From Fibrobacter sp. UWP2 (GTDB taxonomy: Bacteria > Fibrobacterota > Fibrobacteria > Fibrobacterales > Fibrobacteraceae), in contig NZ_FQYM01000009.1 in assembly GCF_900141705.1 (NCBI RefSeq), forward strand, positions 31,527 through 95,526: a DNA stretch of 64,000 bases. Reading direction: 5' to 3'. Position numbers and translations under genes: made by a program. Positions 53,836 to 62,438 of this stretch are shown here, piece by piece. A model generated the notes under the pieces. The model did not search any database, was not told the DNA's origin, and saw only the letters and a program-made list of their open reading frames with translations. Position 1 is the first letter of the stretch. Each line of letters opens with the position of its first letter.

Positions 53836-55320
53836 ATGTTCAAAATCGGTTTTGACAACGACGCGTACCTGAGGACGCAGTCCGAAAAGATTCAGGAGAG
53901 AATTGCAAAGTTTGGCGGAAAACTTTATCTGGAATTTGGCGGCAAGCTGTTCGATGACTACCACGCAAGCCGCGTGCTCCCCGGTTTTGAGCCCGACAGT
54001 AAAATCCGCATGCTCGAAAAACTCAAGGACAAGGCCGAAGTCATTATCGCCATTAACGCAGGCGATATCGAGAAGAACAAGGTCCGCGGCGACCTGGGCA
54101 TTACCTACGACCAGGACGTGCTCCGCCTGATTGACGCCTTCCGCGGTTACGGCCTGTATGTGAGCTCCGTGGTGTTGACCCGCTGGCAAGAGCAGCCCAG
54201 CGCCATCGTCTACCAGAAGAAGCTAGAAGATTTGGGCCTGAAGGTTTACCGTCATTATCCTATCGCCGGTTACCCCAGCAACATACCGCTGGTGGTGAGT
54301 GATGACGGCTACGGCAAGAACGAATTTGTGGAGACCACCCGCGAATTGGTGGTGGTGACGGCTCCCGGCCCCGGGAGTGGAAAGATGGCCGTGTGCCTCT
54401 CCCAGATTTATCACGAGAACAAGCGCGGCGTAAAGGCTGGCTATGCCAAGTTCGAGACGTTCCCCATCTGGAATATCCCGCTGAAGCACCCGGTGAACCT
54501 GGCCTACGAGGCCGCCACCGCTGACCTGAACGACGTGAACATGATCGATCCCTTCCACCTGGAAGCCTACGGGAAAACCACCATCAACTACAATCGCGAC
54601 GTGGAAATTTTCCCGGTACTGAACGCCTTGTTTACCCGCATTCTGGGCGAGTCCCCGTACAAGAGCCCCACGGATATGGGCGTGAACATGGCGGGCAACT
54701 GCATTGTCGACGATGCCGCCGTGTGCGAAGCCGCCAAGCAAGAAATTATCCGCCGTTACTACAACACGCTCTGTGACGTGCGCAAGGGCAATGCGGACAA
54801 GGACCAGATTTACAAGCAGGAACTGATCATGGAGCAGGCGCAGATCAGCACTGCCGACCGCCCCGTGATTGCGGCTGCCGTGGAAAAAGCCGAATTGACC
54901 GATGGCCCGGCGATTGCTATCCAGCTGAATGATGGCGCCATCATCTCGGCGAAGACGTCGTCCCTGCTGGGGGCGTCTTCAGCTATGCTGTTGGATGCGC
55001 TGAAGCACCTGGCGCACATTCCCGACGAAGTGCGCCTGCTTTCGCCGATGGTTATTGAGCCGATTCAGAACCTCAAGACCAAGCAACTTGGGCACAAGAA
55101 CCCGCGTTTGCACATGGACGAGGCGCTCGTGGCGCTCTCTGTGTGTGCCCTCACGGACTACAACGCGAAAATCGCTCTCGAGAAGTTGCCGGAACTGCGC
55201 CACTGCGAAGTGCATTCCAGCGTTATCCTCTCGCAGGTGGATGTGGGCGTGTTCCGCAGGCTGGGTGTGAATTTGACCACGGAACCGAATTACCAGTCCG
55301 GTAATTTGTACCACGGGTAA
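53836..55320 (+). CDS. DUF1846 family protein
   Basis: 494 residues. Close to full-length DUF1846 proteins, found in many anaerobes and streptococci and of unknown biochemical role. MFKIGFDNDAYLRTQSEKI at the start, KLYLEFGGKLFDDYHASRVLPGF, VVVTAPGPGSGKMAVCLSQIYHE (a P-loop-like turn), NIPLKHPVNLAYEAATADLNDVNMIDPFHLEAYG and CIVDDAAVCEAAKQEI are family phrases. GAGGAAGAAAATAGG precedes the ATG. Follows the TIGR02171-like gene after 51 bases. Confidence 0.9.
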   Translation: MFKIGFDNDAYLRTQSEKIQERIAKFGGKLYLEFGGKLFDDYHASRVLPGFEPDSKIRMLEKLKDKAEVIIAINAGDIEKNKVRGDLGITYDQDVLRLIDAFRGYGLYVSSVVLTRWQEQPSAIVYQKKLEDLGLKVYRHYPIAGYPSNIPLVVSDDGYGKNEFVETTRELVVVTAPGPGSGKMAVCLSQIYHENKRGVKAGYAKFETFPIWNIPLKHPVNLAYEAATADLNDVNMIDPFHLEAYGKTTINYNRDVEIFPVLNALFTRILGESPYKSPTDMGVNMAGNCIVDDAAVCEAAKQEIIRRYYNTLCDVRKGNADKDQIYKQELIMEQAQISTADRPVIAAAVEKAELTDGPAIAIQLNDGAIISAKTSSLLGASSAMLLDALKHLAHIPDEVRLLSPMVIEPIQNLKTKQLGHKNPRLHMDEALVALSVCALTDYNAKIALEKLPELRHCEVHSSVILSQVDVGVFRRLGVNLTTEPNYQSGNLYHG

Positions 55321-55424
55321 GAACGTTCGCTAATCGGCGCAATACTGCGTTGCTCGCCTCCTTACGTACGCTTTAGTACGCTACGGAGGCTCGCGCCTTG
55401 TCTTGCTTGATTATCCAACGTTCT
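55321..55424. repeat. Intergenic inverted-repeat element after the DUF1846 gene
   Basis: Nested symmetry: outer GAACGTT (55321-55327) and AACGTTC (55418-55424), inner GCCTCC (55356-55361) and GGAGGC (55385-55390), with partial pairing of the TACGTAC/GTACGCTA core between them. It has the look of a dispersed REP-like element. No reading frame of note. Confidence 0.65.
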
Positions 55425-55456
55425 GGATAACGCTTATCCAGTTTTTTAGTCAATAA

Positions 55457-55588
55457 TTACTCGATAGACATCTTCGCGTTGCGAATGATGGGGTAGGAGC
55501 CTTCGTCTTCTTCTTTGATAAGGTCGAACTCGCCGGTGATGGTGATAGAAGTTCCTTCGTCCGGGAATTCGTCGAATATTTGGACAAA
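55457..55588 (-). pseudogene. 3' fragment of an unidentified coding region, in frame behind the permease stop
   Basis: Continuing past the permease TAA in the same frame gives 43 sense codons reading FVQIFDEFPDEGTSITITGE, FDLIKEEDEGSYPIIRNAKM and SIE before the TAA at 55457. The alternation GTSITITGEFDLIKEEDEGSYPII looks like the last strands of an OB-fold-type protein. There is no start codon or ribosome site, so it is probably the tail of a gene whose front was deleted, or readthrough sequence. Confidence 0.55.
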
Positions 55589-56440
55589 TTAGTTACCGTC
55601 GTTTCGTGCAACACCTATCAGGTAGAATAGGCCGAAAACTACGATATCCGCCGCCACGATGGTAGAACCAACGGGGGTCCCTGCGAGAATGGCAATCACG
55701 ATGCCGATGAGTGAGCAAATCACGGATAGGGTGGCCGCAGCGACCGTCACCGAGAAAAAGCTCTTGAATACGCGCATGGCCGAAAGTGCCGGGAAAACTA
55801 CGAGGGCCGACACCAGGAGGGCGCCCACAAGGTTCATGGCAAGCACGATGATGACAGCAACGATGACAGCAATCAGCAGATTGAAAATCGTTGTGTTGAC
55901 GCCCGTGGCCCGCGCAAAGTTTTCATCGAAGGTGATAGCAAAAATCTTGTGATAGAACAATACGAAGACAAACAGCACGATGCACGAGAGTACCACGCAG
56001 AGGATAACCTCTTCCACACGGAGCGTGAGGATGGACGTGGAACCGAAAAGCGTCGTGCACACGTCACCGGAAATATTCGCAGAGGTCGAGAAGATATTCA
56101 TCAACAGATAACCGATAGCAAGCGCGCCCACCGAAACCATGGCGACTGCAGCATCTCCCTTGATACGCGCATGCTTGCCCGTGCAGAGCAGGAGCACCGC
56201 CACGGCAGTTGTCACCGGCAAGATGAGAAGCATATTGTTCGTCACCTTGAGCACGGCCGCAATGGCGAGTGCGCCAAAGGCCACGTGCGAAAGGCCGTCA
56301 CCGATATAGGAATAGCGCTTGAGCACAAGAGTCACGCCCAAAAGCGACGAGCAGAGCGAAACGAGGACGCCTACGATAACCGCGTAGCGCACGAAGGGGA
56401 AATCCAGGTAGAACGAAAGTTTTTCAATAATTTCTGGCAT
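55589..56440 (-). CDS. Metal ABC transporter permease (ZnuB/MntB type)
   Basis: 283 residues with eight or so membrane segments. Opening YAVIVGVLVSLCSSLLGVTLVLKRYSYIGDGLSHVAFGALAIA is the ABC-3 family signature, including the GDGLSHVAFG coupling segment. FAITFDENFARATGVNT is also typical. Carries zinc, manganese or iron across the inner membrane with the ATPase one base upstream and the binding protein before it. Metal specificity is inferred from the His-rich binding protein and Fur-type regulator. Confidence 0.92.
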   Translation of the reverse strand: MPEIIEKLSFYLDFPFVRYAVIVGVLVSLCSSLLGVTLVLKRYSYIGDGLSHVAFGALAIAAVLKVTNNMLLILPVTTAVAVLLLCTGKHARIKGDAAVAMVSVGALAIGYLLMNIFSTSANISGDVCTTLFGSTSILTLRVEEVILCVVLSCIVLFVFVLFYHKIFAITFDENFARATGVNTTIFNLLIAVIVAVIIVLAMNLVGALLVSALVVFPALSAMRVFKSFFSVTVAAATLSVICSLIGIVIAILAGTPVGSTIVAADIVVFGLFYLIGVARNDGN

Positions 56441-56441
56441 C

Positions 56442-57098
56442 TTATTTCCCCTTCACAGAAATCTGGTCGAAGTTCATCACGCGGGTGGCATCGTCCAGGG
56501 CGGAGTCCACGTCGTGAGTGACCATCACGACGGTCATTCCGTTCTTGTGCAAATCCTTGATGACGCGGTACATGGTATCCGTCGATTCGGGATCGAGGCC
56601 GGTAACGGGCTCGTCGAGAAGCAGTAGGCGTTCGGCAGCGCAGAGGGCCCGGGCCAAAAGCACGCGCTGCTTTTGGCCTCCCGAAAGCTCGCGGAAGCAC
56701 GACTTGCGCAAGCTTTCGGTGCGGGTGAGCGCCATGCATTCCATGGCGCGCTCCCGCTGGGCCCGTCCATAGAACGGGAGCAGGCGGAACTTGCCCTGGA
56801 ATGCGGAAAGAACGATTTCTTCCACCGATGCGGGAAAATCCCTCTGGACCAGCGTCATCTGCGGCAGGTAACCGATTTCACTGCGCTTCAGGCCGTCGCA
56901 GAGTTCGATGTCTCCGGACTTGGGCTTGAGCAAGCCTGCGATTCCACGGAGGAACGTTGTCTTGCCGGAACCGTTGCGTCCGATGATGCAGAGGTAGTCC
57001 CCGACATTCACGTCGTAATCCAAGTCGCGGACCAGGTCCTTGCTTCCGTAGCCGAGCGTCAGCTGGCGGCATTTTATCAGAGGGATTAAATCGTTCAT
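56442..57098 (-). CDS. Metal ABC transporter ATPase (ZnuC type)
   Basis: 218 residues. Walker A GRNGSGKTT, Q-loop YLPQM, signature LSGGQKQRVL, Walker B LLLLDEP and H-loop VTHD are all intact. The shortness and the order binding protein-ATPase-permease match zinc/manganese importers. Separated from both neighbours by a single base, so the three are one translation unit. Confidence 0.93.
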   Translation of the reverse strand: MNDLIPLIKCRQLTLGYGSKDLVRDLDYDVNVGDYLCIIGRNGSGKTTFLRGIAGLLKPKSGDIELCDGLKRSEIGYLPQMTLVQRDFPASVEEIVLSAFQGKFRLLPFYGRAQRERAMECMALTRTESLRKSCFRELSGGQKQRVLLARALCAAERLLLLDEPVTGLDPESTDTMYRVIKDLHKNGMTVVMVTHDVDSALDDATRVMNFDQISVKGK

Positions 57099-57099
57099 A

Positions 57100-58146
57100 T
57101 TATTTTAAAGCCTTTTTCAATACTTCCAGATTGTCGCGCATGATGGAGAGGTAATCGACGCCGGCCTTTATCTGTTCGTCCGTCACCGACTGCATCGAAT
57201 TGAGCGTCAGGATTTCGGCGCCCTTGGACTGCTTGCTTGCTTCGAGAATGGCTCGGGCGATTTTTCCGTCGCTCCCGTCAATCGTGAATATCGTGGGCAG
57301 TTGTAGAGAATCCATCCTTCCTGCAAGGAACGTAACCGTCTCAAAGCTCGCCTCGCTTTCGGCGGAACAGCCAACAAACGCGGCATAATACTTAATACCA
57401 TAATCGTCCACCAGATAACGAAACGGGAATCGGTCGCCGAACAGGACTGTCTTTTGCGAAGCGCCCGAAATGGCCGTGGTAAATTCACTGTCCAGTGCCC
57501 AGAGTTTTGCGTTGTAGATGACAGCGTTCGCTGTGTAAATAGACGAATTTGCGGAATCCACCTTCGAAAGCGATTGGGCGAGCGCGTTCACCAAAATCCA
57601 GGCGTTCTTCAACGAAAGCCAGATGTGCTCGTCGTTCTCGACCTCTTCGTGGTGATGATGCTCGGAGGTCGCCTCGGCAGGCTCGGTGACCTTGTCATGC
57701 ACTTGTTCCTCGGTCCCTGAGCTTGCCGAAGGGTCGACTTGCATGCCTTCCACGACTTCTTCTTCCTTCACGCGGTCGCCGAGAGCCTTCATCAGGTTCA
57801 GCGCGATGCGCCCTTCCTTCGGGGTAGCCTCAAGAGCCTTCTCAACCCATTCGTCGGATTCGCCTCCCACGTAAACGACAAGGTCGGCCTTGGCGATGGT
57901 CGCGATGTCCTGTGCCGACGGTTTGTAACTGTGCAAATCGGTGCCGTTCTTGATGAGTAGCGTCAGGTCAACCGCGTCGGCTCGCTCGCCGATCACGTTC
58001 TTTAGCCAGTCGTACTGCGGGTAGATGGTCGCGACGACGGAAATCTTTTTCGGTGTGGAATCTTTTTTCCCGGATTCCGTTTCACATGCGGTCAGCATAA
58101 AGGTCATCAAAAAAAACAATGTCGCATAGAATGAAAACTTTTTCAT
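57100..58146 (-). CDS. Metal-binding lipoprotein (ZnuA-like) with a repeat-derived insert
   Basis: 348 residues. Lipobox MLTAC (Cys21). Cluster A-1 binding protein: ISVVATIYPQYDWLKNVIGE, LLIKNGTDLHSYKPSAQDI (metal His), a His/Glu-rich flexible loop ending SEHHHHEE, then DEHIWLSLKNA (second His) and FGDRFPFRYLVDDYGI, with the terminal Asp region FTIDGSDG. A His-rich loop is typical of zinc carriers. The loop is preceded by DPSASSGTEEQVHDKVTEPAEA, split here as DPSASSG, TEEQVHD and KVTEPAEA. This segment is encoded by two inverted copies of a palindromic repeat (57667-57736), apparently inserted in frame. Confidence 0.9.
   Translation of the reverse strand: MKKFSFYATLFFLMTFMLTACETESGKKDSTPKKISVVATIYPQYDWLKNVIGERADAVDLTLLIKNGTDLHSYKPSAQDIATIAKADLVVYVGGESDEWVEKALEATPKEGRIALNLMKALGDRVKEEEVVEGMQVDPSASSGTEEQVHDKVTEPAEATSEHHHHEEVENDEHIWLSLKNAWILVNALAQSLSKVDSANSSIYTANAVIYNAKLWALDSEFTTAISGASQKTVLFGDRFPFRYLVDDYGIKYYAAFVGCSAESEASFETVTFLAGRMDSLQLPTIFTIDGSDGKIARAILEASKQSKGAEILTLNSMQSVTDEQIKAGVDYLSIMRDNLEVLKKALK
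57667..57736. repeat. Inverted palindromic repeats inside the ZnuA-like coding sequence
   Basis: Two 25-base elements, 57667-57691 (GGTCGCCTCGGCAGGCTCGG, then TGACC) and 57712-57736 (GGTCCCTGAGCTTGCCGAAG, then GGTCG), are inverted copies of each other at about 18 of 25 positions, separated by 20 bases. The core CTGAGCTTGCCGAAGG has the form of a dispersed intergenic repeat (CCTTCGACAAGCTCAGG type). Confidence 0.75.
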
Positions 58147-58185
58147 GAAAGATCCTTGTCAAAAATGATAGACTGCAGTAGAGCC

Positions 58186-58596
58186 TTAATCATGACGTAT
58201 GCGCCTCCGTGAGCATCCGGCACAGCGCCCGAGCAGAACCGACTGCTGCTGGTCCAGCTCGAATCCGCTACGTTGCACAGAAAGCTGCAGCATCTTGAGT
58301 GCGGGGCCTTCCAGGTGGAAAAATTTGCCGCATTCCTTGCACACGAGGTGCATTTTCTCCTGGCACTTGCTCGGGCCCGTGTAGCGGTACTGGAGTTCCT
58401 TGTTTTCTTCGGCGCCGACAATCTGTACGATGCCCGCTTTTTCGAGACGGGAGAGGTTGCGGTAGATGGTACTCAGCGAAACGGAGGGCAGGTCCTGGGC
58501 AATATCGGAAGCCTTGAAAATCCGGTCGGGATTCTTGACCATGAAGTCCATGATGACTTGTCGCGTTTTCGTCTTGTATTCTAATTTGCAATTCAT
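58186..58596 (-). CDS. Fur-family metalloregulator, probably Zur-like
   Basis: 136 residues from the ATG at 58596. N-terminal winged helix (TRQVIMDFMVKNPDRIFKASDIAQDLPSVSLSTIYRNLSRLEKAGIV) and C-terminal metal domain with two CxxC pairs (LVCKECGKFFHLEG and GRCAGC). The conserved HL..C context fits Fur, Zur or PerR. Position directly ahead of a ZnuABC-like operon (40 bases) favours zinc. A 7-9-7 inverted repeat overlaps the start codon and may be its own operator. A start 7 codons upstream would also be in frame. Confidence 0.9.
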   Translation of the reverse strand: MNCKLEYKTKTRQVIMDFMVKNPDRIFKASDIAQDLPSVSLSTIYRNLSRLEKAGIVQIVGAEENKELQYRYTGPSKCQEKMHLVCKECGKFFHLEGPALKMLQLSVQRSGFELDQQQSVLLGRCAGCSRRRIRHD

Positions 58597-58605
58597 TCGC
58601 AAATT
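58583..58605. promoter_or_regulatory. Inverted repeat overlapping the Fur-type gene start, candidate operator
   Basis: AATTTGC (58583-58589) and GCAAATT (58599-58605) are perfect arms around a 9-base spacer that holds the start codon. Size and AT-rich symmetry suit a Fur/Zur box, allowing autoregulation of the regulator and the metal importer behind it. Confidence 0.55.
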
Positions 58606-58634
58606 CAAATTTAACAAAAAATGGGTCCGGTGTC

Positions 58635-58667
58635 AACGAAAAAGGCCGCGAGTGAATCGCGGTCTTT
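58635..58667 (-). terminator. htpG terminator
   Basis: CCGCGA/TCGCGG arms extended by G-T and A-T pairs (58641-58667), with a T-run on the minus strand to the left. Also lies upstream of the Fur-type gene, insulating it from htpG. Confidence 0.75.
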
Positions 58668-58733
58668 TTCGCAAGTGTATAGATTCTTCGACTCCGGCGT
58701 TACACGCCTCCGCTCAGAATGACACAGAAACGG

Positions 58734-60620
58734 CTATTTGACGGAAGCGGTCAAGAGCTTCGTAATTGCAGCCACATACTCAGCGGGGTTCGGGAGCGGA
58801 GAGCCTTCGGCAAGCAGAGCCTGGCCGTAGAGGGCCTTCGGCCAATCGCCCAGATCTTCCTTCGCTTCGGCCTTCTTCTTGAGCATTTCGCAAATCGGGT
58901 GCGTCGGGTTGATTTCGAGGATGCGCTTGGATTTCGGCAAGTTCTTCTGGCCCATCGCCTTCATCATGCGTTCCATCTGGGCGCTCATGGCGTCTTCGCT
59001 GGTTACAAGGCAGCAGGGGCTGTCCTTCAGGCGGCTGGACACGCGGACTTCCTTGATGTCTTCGTCCAAGACCTTCTGCAGGTTTTCGCAGAGGCCCTTG
59101 AAGATTCCCTTGTTGGCTTCTTCGGCCTTCTTTTCGTCTTCGGTCTTTTCGAAGTCCACGTCGCCGCGGGCGATGTCATGGAACTTCTTGTCGCCGAATT
59201 CGGTGAGGCTCGACATCATGAACTCGTCGATGCCGTCGCTCATGAGCAACACTTCGTAGCCCTTGGCCTTGAAGGCTTCGAGCATCGGGTTAGACTTCAC
59301 GGCGTTCTTGTCGCCAATGAGGTAGTAGATTTCCTTCTGGCCTTCGGGCATGCGCTTCACGTATTCGTCAAGGCCCACGAGAGCGTCGCCTTCGGTCTTG
59401 GTGCTTTCGAAGCGGAGCAACTTCTTGAGTTCGTCAAGATGTTCCCAGTTCATGTAGAAGCCTTCCTTAAGGACCATGCCGAGTTCGCGCCACCAGGCGT
59501 TGTACTTGGCGGCATCCTTGTCGGCCATGTTCTGCAAGGTGTCGAGCACCTTCTTGATCACGTGCTTACGAATGTTGGTGATAATCTTGTTGTTCTGCAA
59601 GATTTCACGGGACACGTTCAGCGGCAAGTCTTCGCTGTCCACCACACCGCGCACAAAGCGGAGCCAAGGCGGCAGCAAGTCCTTGCAGTCGTCCATGATA
59701 AAGACTTTCTTCACGTAGAGCTTCAGGCCATGCAAAGCGTCGTTGTGCCAGATGTTGAACGGGGCCTTCGACGGAATGTACACGAGGCTCCAGAATTCCT
59801 GGGAACCTTCGGCGTGGCTGTGGCTCCAGGCGGCCGGTTCGTCGGCTTCGTGGCTGATGACGTTGTAGAAGTCCTTGTACTGTTCTTCGGTGACTTCCTT
59901 TTCGCTCTGGCGCCAAAGGGCCTGCTTTTCGTTCAAGCGTTCTTCGGGCTTTTCTTCGATTTCGCCCTTGTCGTTCTTCGTTGCTTCGGGGTGGAAGTAG
60001 ATGCCGTAGCTCACGAAGCCGCTGTACTTCTGCACGATGTCCTTAATCTTCCATTCGCTGGCAAAGTCTTCGGCGTCCTCGTCGTCCTTCAGGTACAAGG
60101 TAATCTTGGTGCCCACCTTGTCGCGCGGGGCTTCAGAAATCTCGAATTCGCCCGTGCCTTCGGAGGCCCACAGGTAACCCTGCTTCTCGCCGGCCTTCAA
60201 GGTCAACACTTCGACCTTCTTCGCGACCATGAACACGGAGTAGAAACCCACGCCGAACTGGCCAATCAAATCGACGCTGCCCTTGTCGCCTTCCTTCAAA
60301 TTCTTGATGAAGTTCTTGGTACCGCTACGGGCGATGGTGCCCAGGCAGTTGATCAAGTCTTCCTTGTTCATGCCGATACCGTTGTCTTCGACAACGATGC
60401 GCTTGCCTTCCTTGTTCACCGAGATGTCGATGCGGAGCTGCGTGCCCTGCGGAAGCAAGTCGGCGTTCGAAAGCGAGAGGAATCGGCGCTTGTCAAGTGC
60501 GTCCGCCGCGTTAGAAACGAGTTCGCGGAGGAAGATTTCCTTGTTGCTGTAAAGGGAGTTGATCATCAAGTTCAGCATGTCGCGAACTTCGGTCTGGAAT
60601 TCCATCTTCTCTGTTGCCAT
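58734..60620 (-). CDS. htpG: Hsp90-family chaperone HtpG
   Basis: 628 residues. ATP-dependent cytosolic chaperone. The GHKL ATPase motifs are intact: NKEIFLRELVSNAADALDK, VVEDNGIGMNKEDLINCLG, IARSGTKNF and IGQFGVGFYSVFMV. Middle domain phrases LKLYVKKVFIMDDC and LLPPWLRFVRGVVDSEDLPLNVSRE follow, and the C-terminal dimerisation domain carries ILEINPTHPI. Acidic insert after the middle of the N-domain (KATKNDKGEIEEKPEERL) is common. Single gene with its own terminator. Confidence 0.98.
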   Translation of the reverse strand: MATEKMEFQTEVRDMLNLMINSLYSNKEIFLRELVSNAADALDKRRFLSLSNADLLPQGTQLRIDISVNKEGKRIVVEDNGIGMNKEDLINCLGTIARSGTKNFIKNLKEGDKGSVDLIGQFGVGFYSVFMVAKKVEVLTLKAGEKQGYLWASEGTGEFEISEAPRDKVGTKITLYLKDDEDAEDFASEWKIKDIVQKYSGFVSYGIYFHPEATKNDKGEIEEKPEERLNEKQALWRQSEKEVTEEQYKDFYNVISHEADEPAAWSHSHAEGSQEFWSLVYIPSKAPFNIWHNDALHGLKLYVKKVFIMDDCKDLLPPWLRFVRGVVDSEDLPLNVSREILQNNKIITNIRKHVIKKVLDTLQNMADKDAAKYNAWWRELGMVLKEGFYMNWEHLDELKKLLRFESTKTEGDALVGLDEYVKRMPEGQKEIYYLIGDKNAVKSNPMLEAFKAKGYEVLLMSDGIDEFMMSSLTEFGDKKFHDIARGDVDFEKTEDEKKAEEANKGIFKGLCENLQKVLDEDIKEVRVSSRLKDSPCCLVTSEDAMSAQMERMMKAMGQKNLPKSKRILEINPTHPICEMLKKKAEAKEDLGDWPKALYGQALLAEGSPLPNPAEYVAAITKLLTASVK

Positions 60621-60815
60621 TTTACGTCCTTATGTTTTATTTTCAAGCAGGCAAGCGATACGATGTTTCAAAATGAAACGAAATGTATGCGTATTCTGTT
60701 TTCTGCACCTAATAAAGCAATTACCGTGCCAAAGTCTGCAAATGCCGTTTTTTTTGCTTTTTTTTCACGAATAAGTGTACATTTATTCTGTAGAACCTAA
60801 ACAGGGGGAATTTAT

Positions 60816-61565
60816 ATGCATATATCCTTTATTGTTTTCATTGTTTTTGTTGTTGTGGTGGTCGCTGTTGCGGCGTATCGCCTTGGGGTCGTGGTCAGCC
60901 GGGCGTCGAAACGGGAATCCTCGAAGAACAAGGTGCCCTATGACGACTGCATGCGTAAAAACGCGGCCAAGTTCCAGTATGGGACCTTGACCGACGAGCG
61001 CGACGGCGAGACCTACCGTACGGTAAAAATCGGCGATAAAATCTGGATGGCCGAGAGCCTGCGTTTTAAGGCGGAGGGAAGTTTCGCCCCCGGTGGCGAA
61101 GAAGCCAATGTGCAAAAGTACGGTCGCCTCTACACATGGACGACGGCGATGGACATCCCTGCGGAATACGCCACGAAGTCGCCTGCCAATGACATGGCCA
61201 TGTACGAGAAGATGAAGGACGAGAACTATCGCGGCCTCGCACCGGAAGGCTGGCACATTCCGAGCAACAAGGAATGGGAGTCACTCATGGAGCACATGGC
61301 ATCGGGTTCCGACGGCGAAGAACTTCGCGCGGCATGCTTTTGGCATAATCCCGGCAAGGATTCTCTTGGCTTTTTTGCCCTGCCCGCGGGCTACCGCTTT
61401 GGCAATGGCAGTTTTTGCCACTTTGGCGCCCGAGCCCGTTTTTGGAGCAAGGACGAGTACGGTAAATCCAATGCATACCGCTTGAGCATCACGAACGAGT
61501 TTGCCGATATCGAGGGCGTCTACCGCTCCGACGCGCTTTCGGTTCGCTGCGTCAAGAACGCCTAG
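60816..61565 (+). CDS. Membrane-anchored protein with Fibrobacter major paralogous domain
   Basis: 249 residues. An N-terminal membrane segment (FIVFIVFVVVVVAVAAYRLGVVV) without a lipobox, a short charged spacer, and the same domain type as the lipoprotein at 48200-49129: YGTLTDERDGETYRTVKIGDKIWMAESLRFK, KYGRLYTWTTAMDIP, LAPEGWHIPSNKEWESLMEHM, FFALPAGYR and the terminal ALSVRCVKNA. Inner-membrane anchoring makes it unlike the lipoprotein copy. Its stop shares the bases CTAG with the convergent uppP stop. Confidence 0.9.
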   Translation: MHISFIVFIVFVVVVVAVAAYRLGVVVSRASKRESSKNKVPYDDCMRKNAAKFQYGTLTDERDGETYRTVKIGDKIWMAESLRFKAEGSFAPGGEEANVQKYGRLYTWTTAMDIPAEYATKSPANDMAMYEKMKDENYRGLAPEGWHIPSNKEWESLMEHMASGSDGEELRAACFWHNPGKDSLGFFALPAGYRFGNGSFCHFGARARFWSKDEYGKSNAYRLSITNEFADIEGVYRSDALSVRCVKNA

Positions 61566-62410
61566 ATAAAGATTAGTCCGAGGATGCCCACCGCCCAGAC
61601 GTACCAGGCGAAGTGTTGGAACTGGCCCTTCTTGAGGAAGCTCATGAGCCACTTGAGGGCGATGATGCCGAATACGAACGACACAAGCATTCCCACGAGG
61701 AGTTCCGGAGTGAATCCGCTGGCGTCGGCACAAGCCAACGCCTTTTCGGGCTTTTCGATGGCGTAGCGGGCGACAGTCTCGGGATTCTGGCATTTGAACC
61801 ACTTGATAAAGTCGAGGAGGGCGGCGCCGCCCACGGCGGGGATACTCATGAGGAAGCTGAATTCGCCGGCGTACTTGCGGTTCACACCCATGAACATCAT
61901 GGCGCTGATGGTGGAGCCGCTACGGCTGATGCCCGGGATGCAGGCGATGCCCTGCACGGTACCGGTGAGGAGGGCGCGCCACCAGTTCATGCCCACGCCC
62001 TTGGCATCGGGATGCTTGGCGCCGGTCGGGCCCCATTGGCTGGTGAACAGCAAGAGCCCGGTAAAGAGTTCCGCGACGCAAACGGCGTGCGGGTTTTCGA
62101 ACAAACTTTCGAGGGCGTCCTTGAAACCGAGGCCAATGAGCGCTGTCGGAATGCTCGCGAGTACGATATAGCCCGCTTCGCGGAGCTGCGCCGGGTCGCG
62201 GCGGAGGCAACCCACGATAATGTCCACGATCTTTTGGCGAAATACGACGAAAATGGAGAGAAGCGTCCCGGCGTGGAGCATGATGTCGAAGAACATGCCC
62301 GCCTCCTTCATACCGAGGAGGGACTTGCCAATCACGAGGTGGCCGGAGCTGGAAATGGGGAGGAATTCGGCGAGGCCCTGTAACAGGCCGAGGATGATGG
62401 ATTCGAACAT
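61562..62410 (-). CDS. uppP: Undecaprenyl-diphosphatase
   Basis: 282 residues. Recycles the undecaprenyl carrier for peptidoglycan synthesis and gives bacitracin tolerance. Diagnostic motifs GLLQGLAEFLPISSSGHLVIG (near 10-30) and IPGISRSGSTISAMMFMGV (near 160) with eight membrane segments. Convergent with the major-paralogous gene, the stops overlapping by 4 bases. Confidence 0.97.
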   Translation of the reverse strand: MFESIILGLLQGLAEFLPISSSGHLVIGKSLLGMKEAGMFFDIMLHAGTLLSIFVVFRQKIVDIIVGCLRRDPAQLREAGYIVLASIPTALIGLGFKDALESLFENPHAVCVAELFTGLLLFTSQWGPTGAKHPDAKGVGMNWWRALLTGTVQGIACIPGISRSGSTISAMMFMGVNRKYAGEFSFLMSIPAVGGAALLDFIKWFKCQNPETVARYAIEKPEKALACADASGFTPELLVGMLVSFVFGIIALKWLMSFLKKGQFQHFAWYVWAVGILGLIFI

Positions 62411-62438
62411 AGTGGGAAAGATAGTAATTTAGTCGTTA

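Noticed and set aside
58719..60800. 693-codon open frame on the plus strand across htpG
   Set aside because: Antisense shadow of htpG. The same applies to 49392-50903 (ilvC), 36687-38468 (glnA), 25937-27541 (fibro-slime) and 19631-20824 (pgk).
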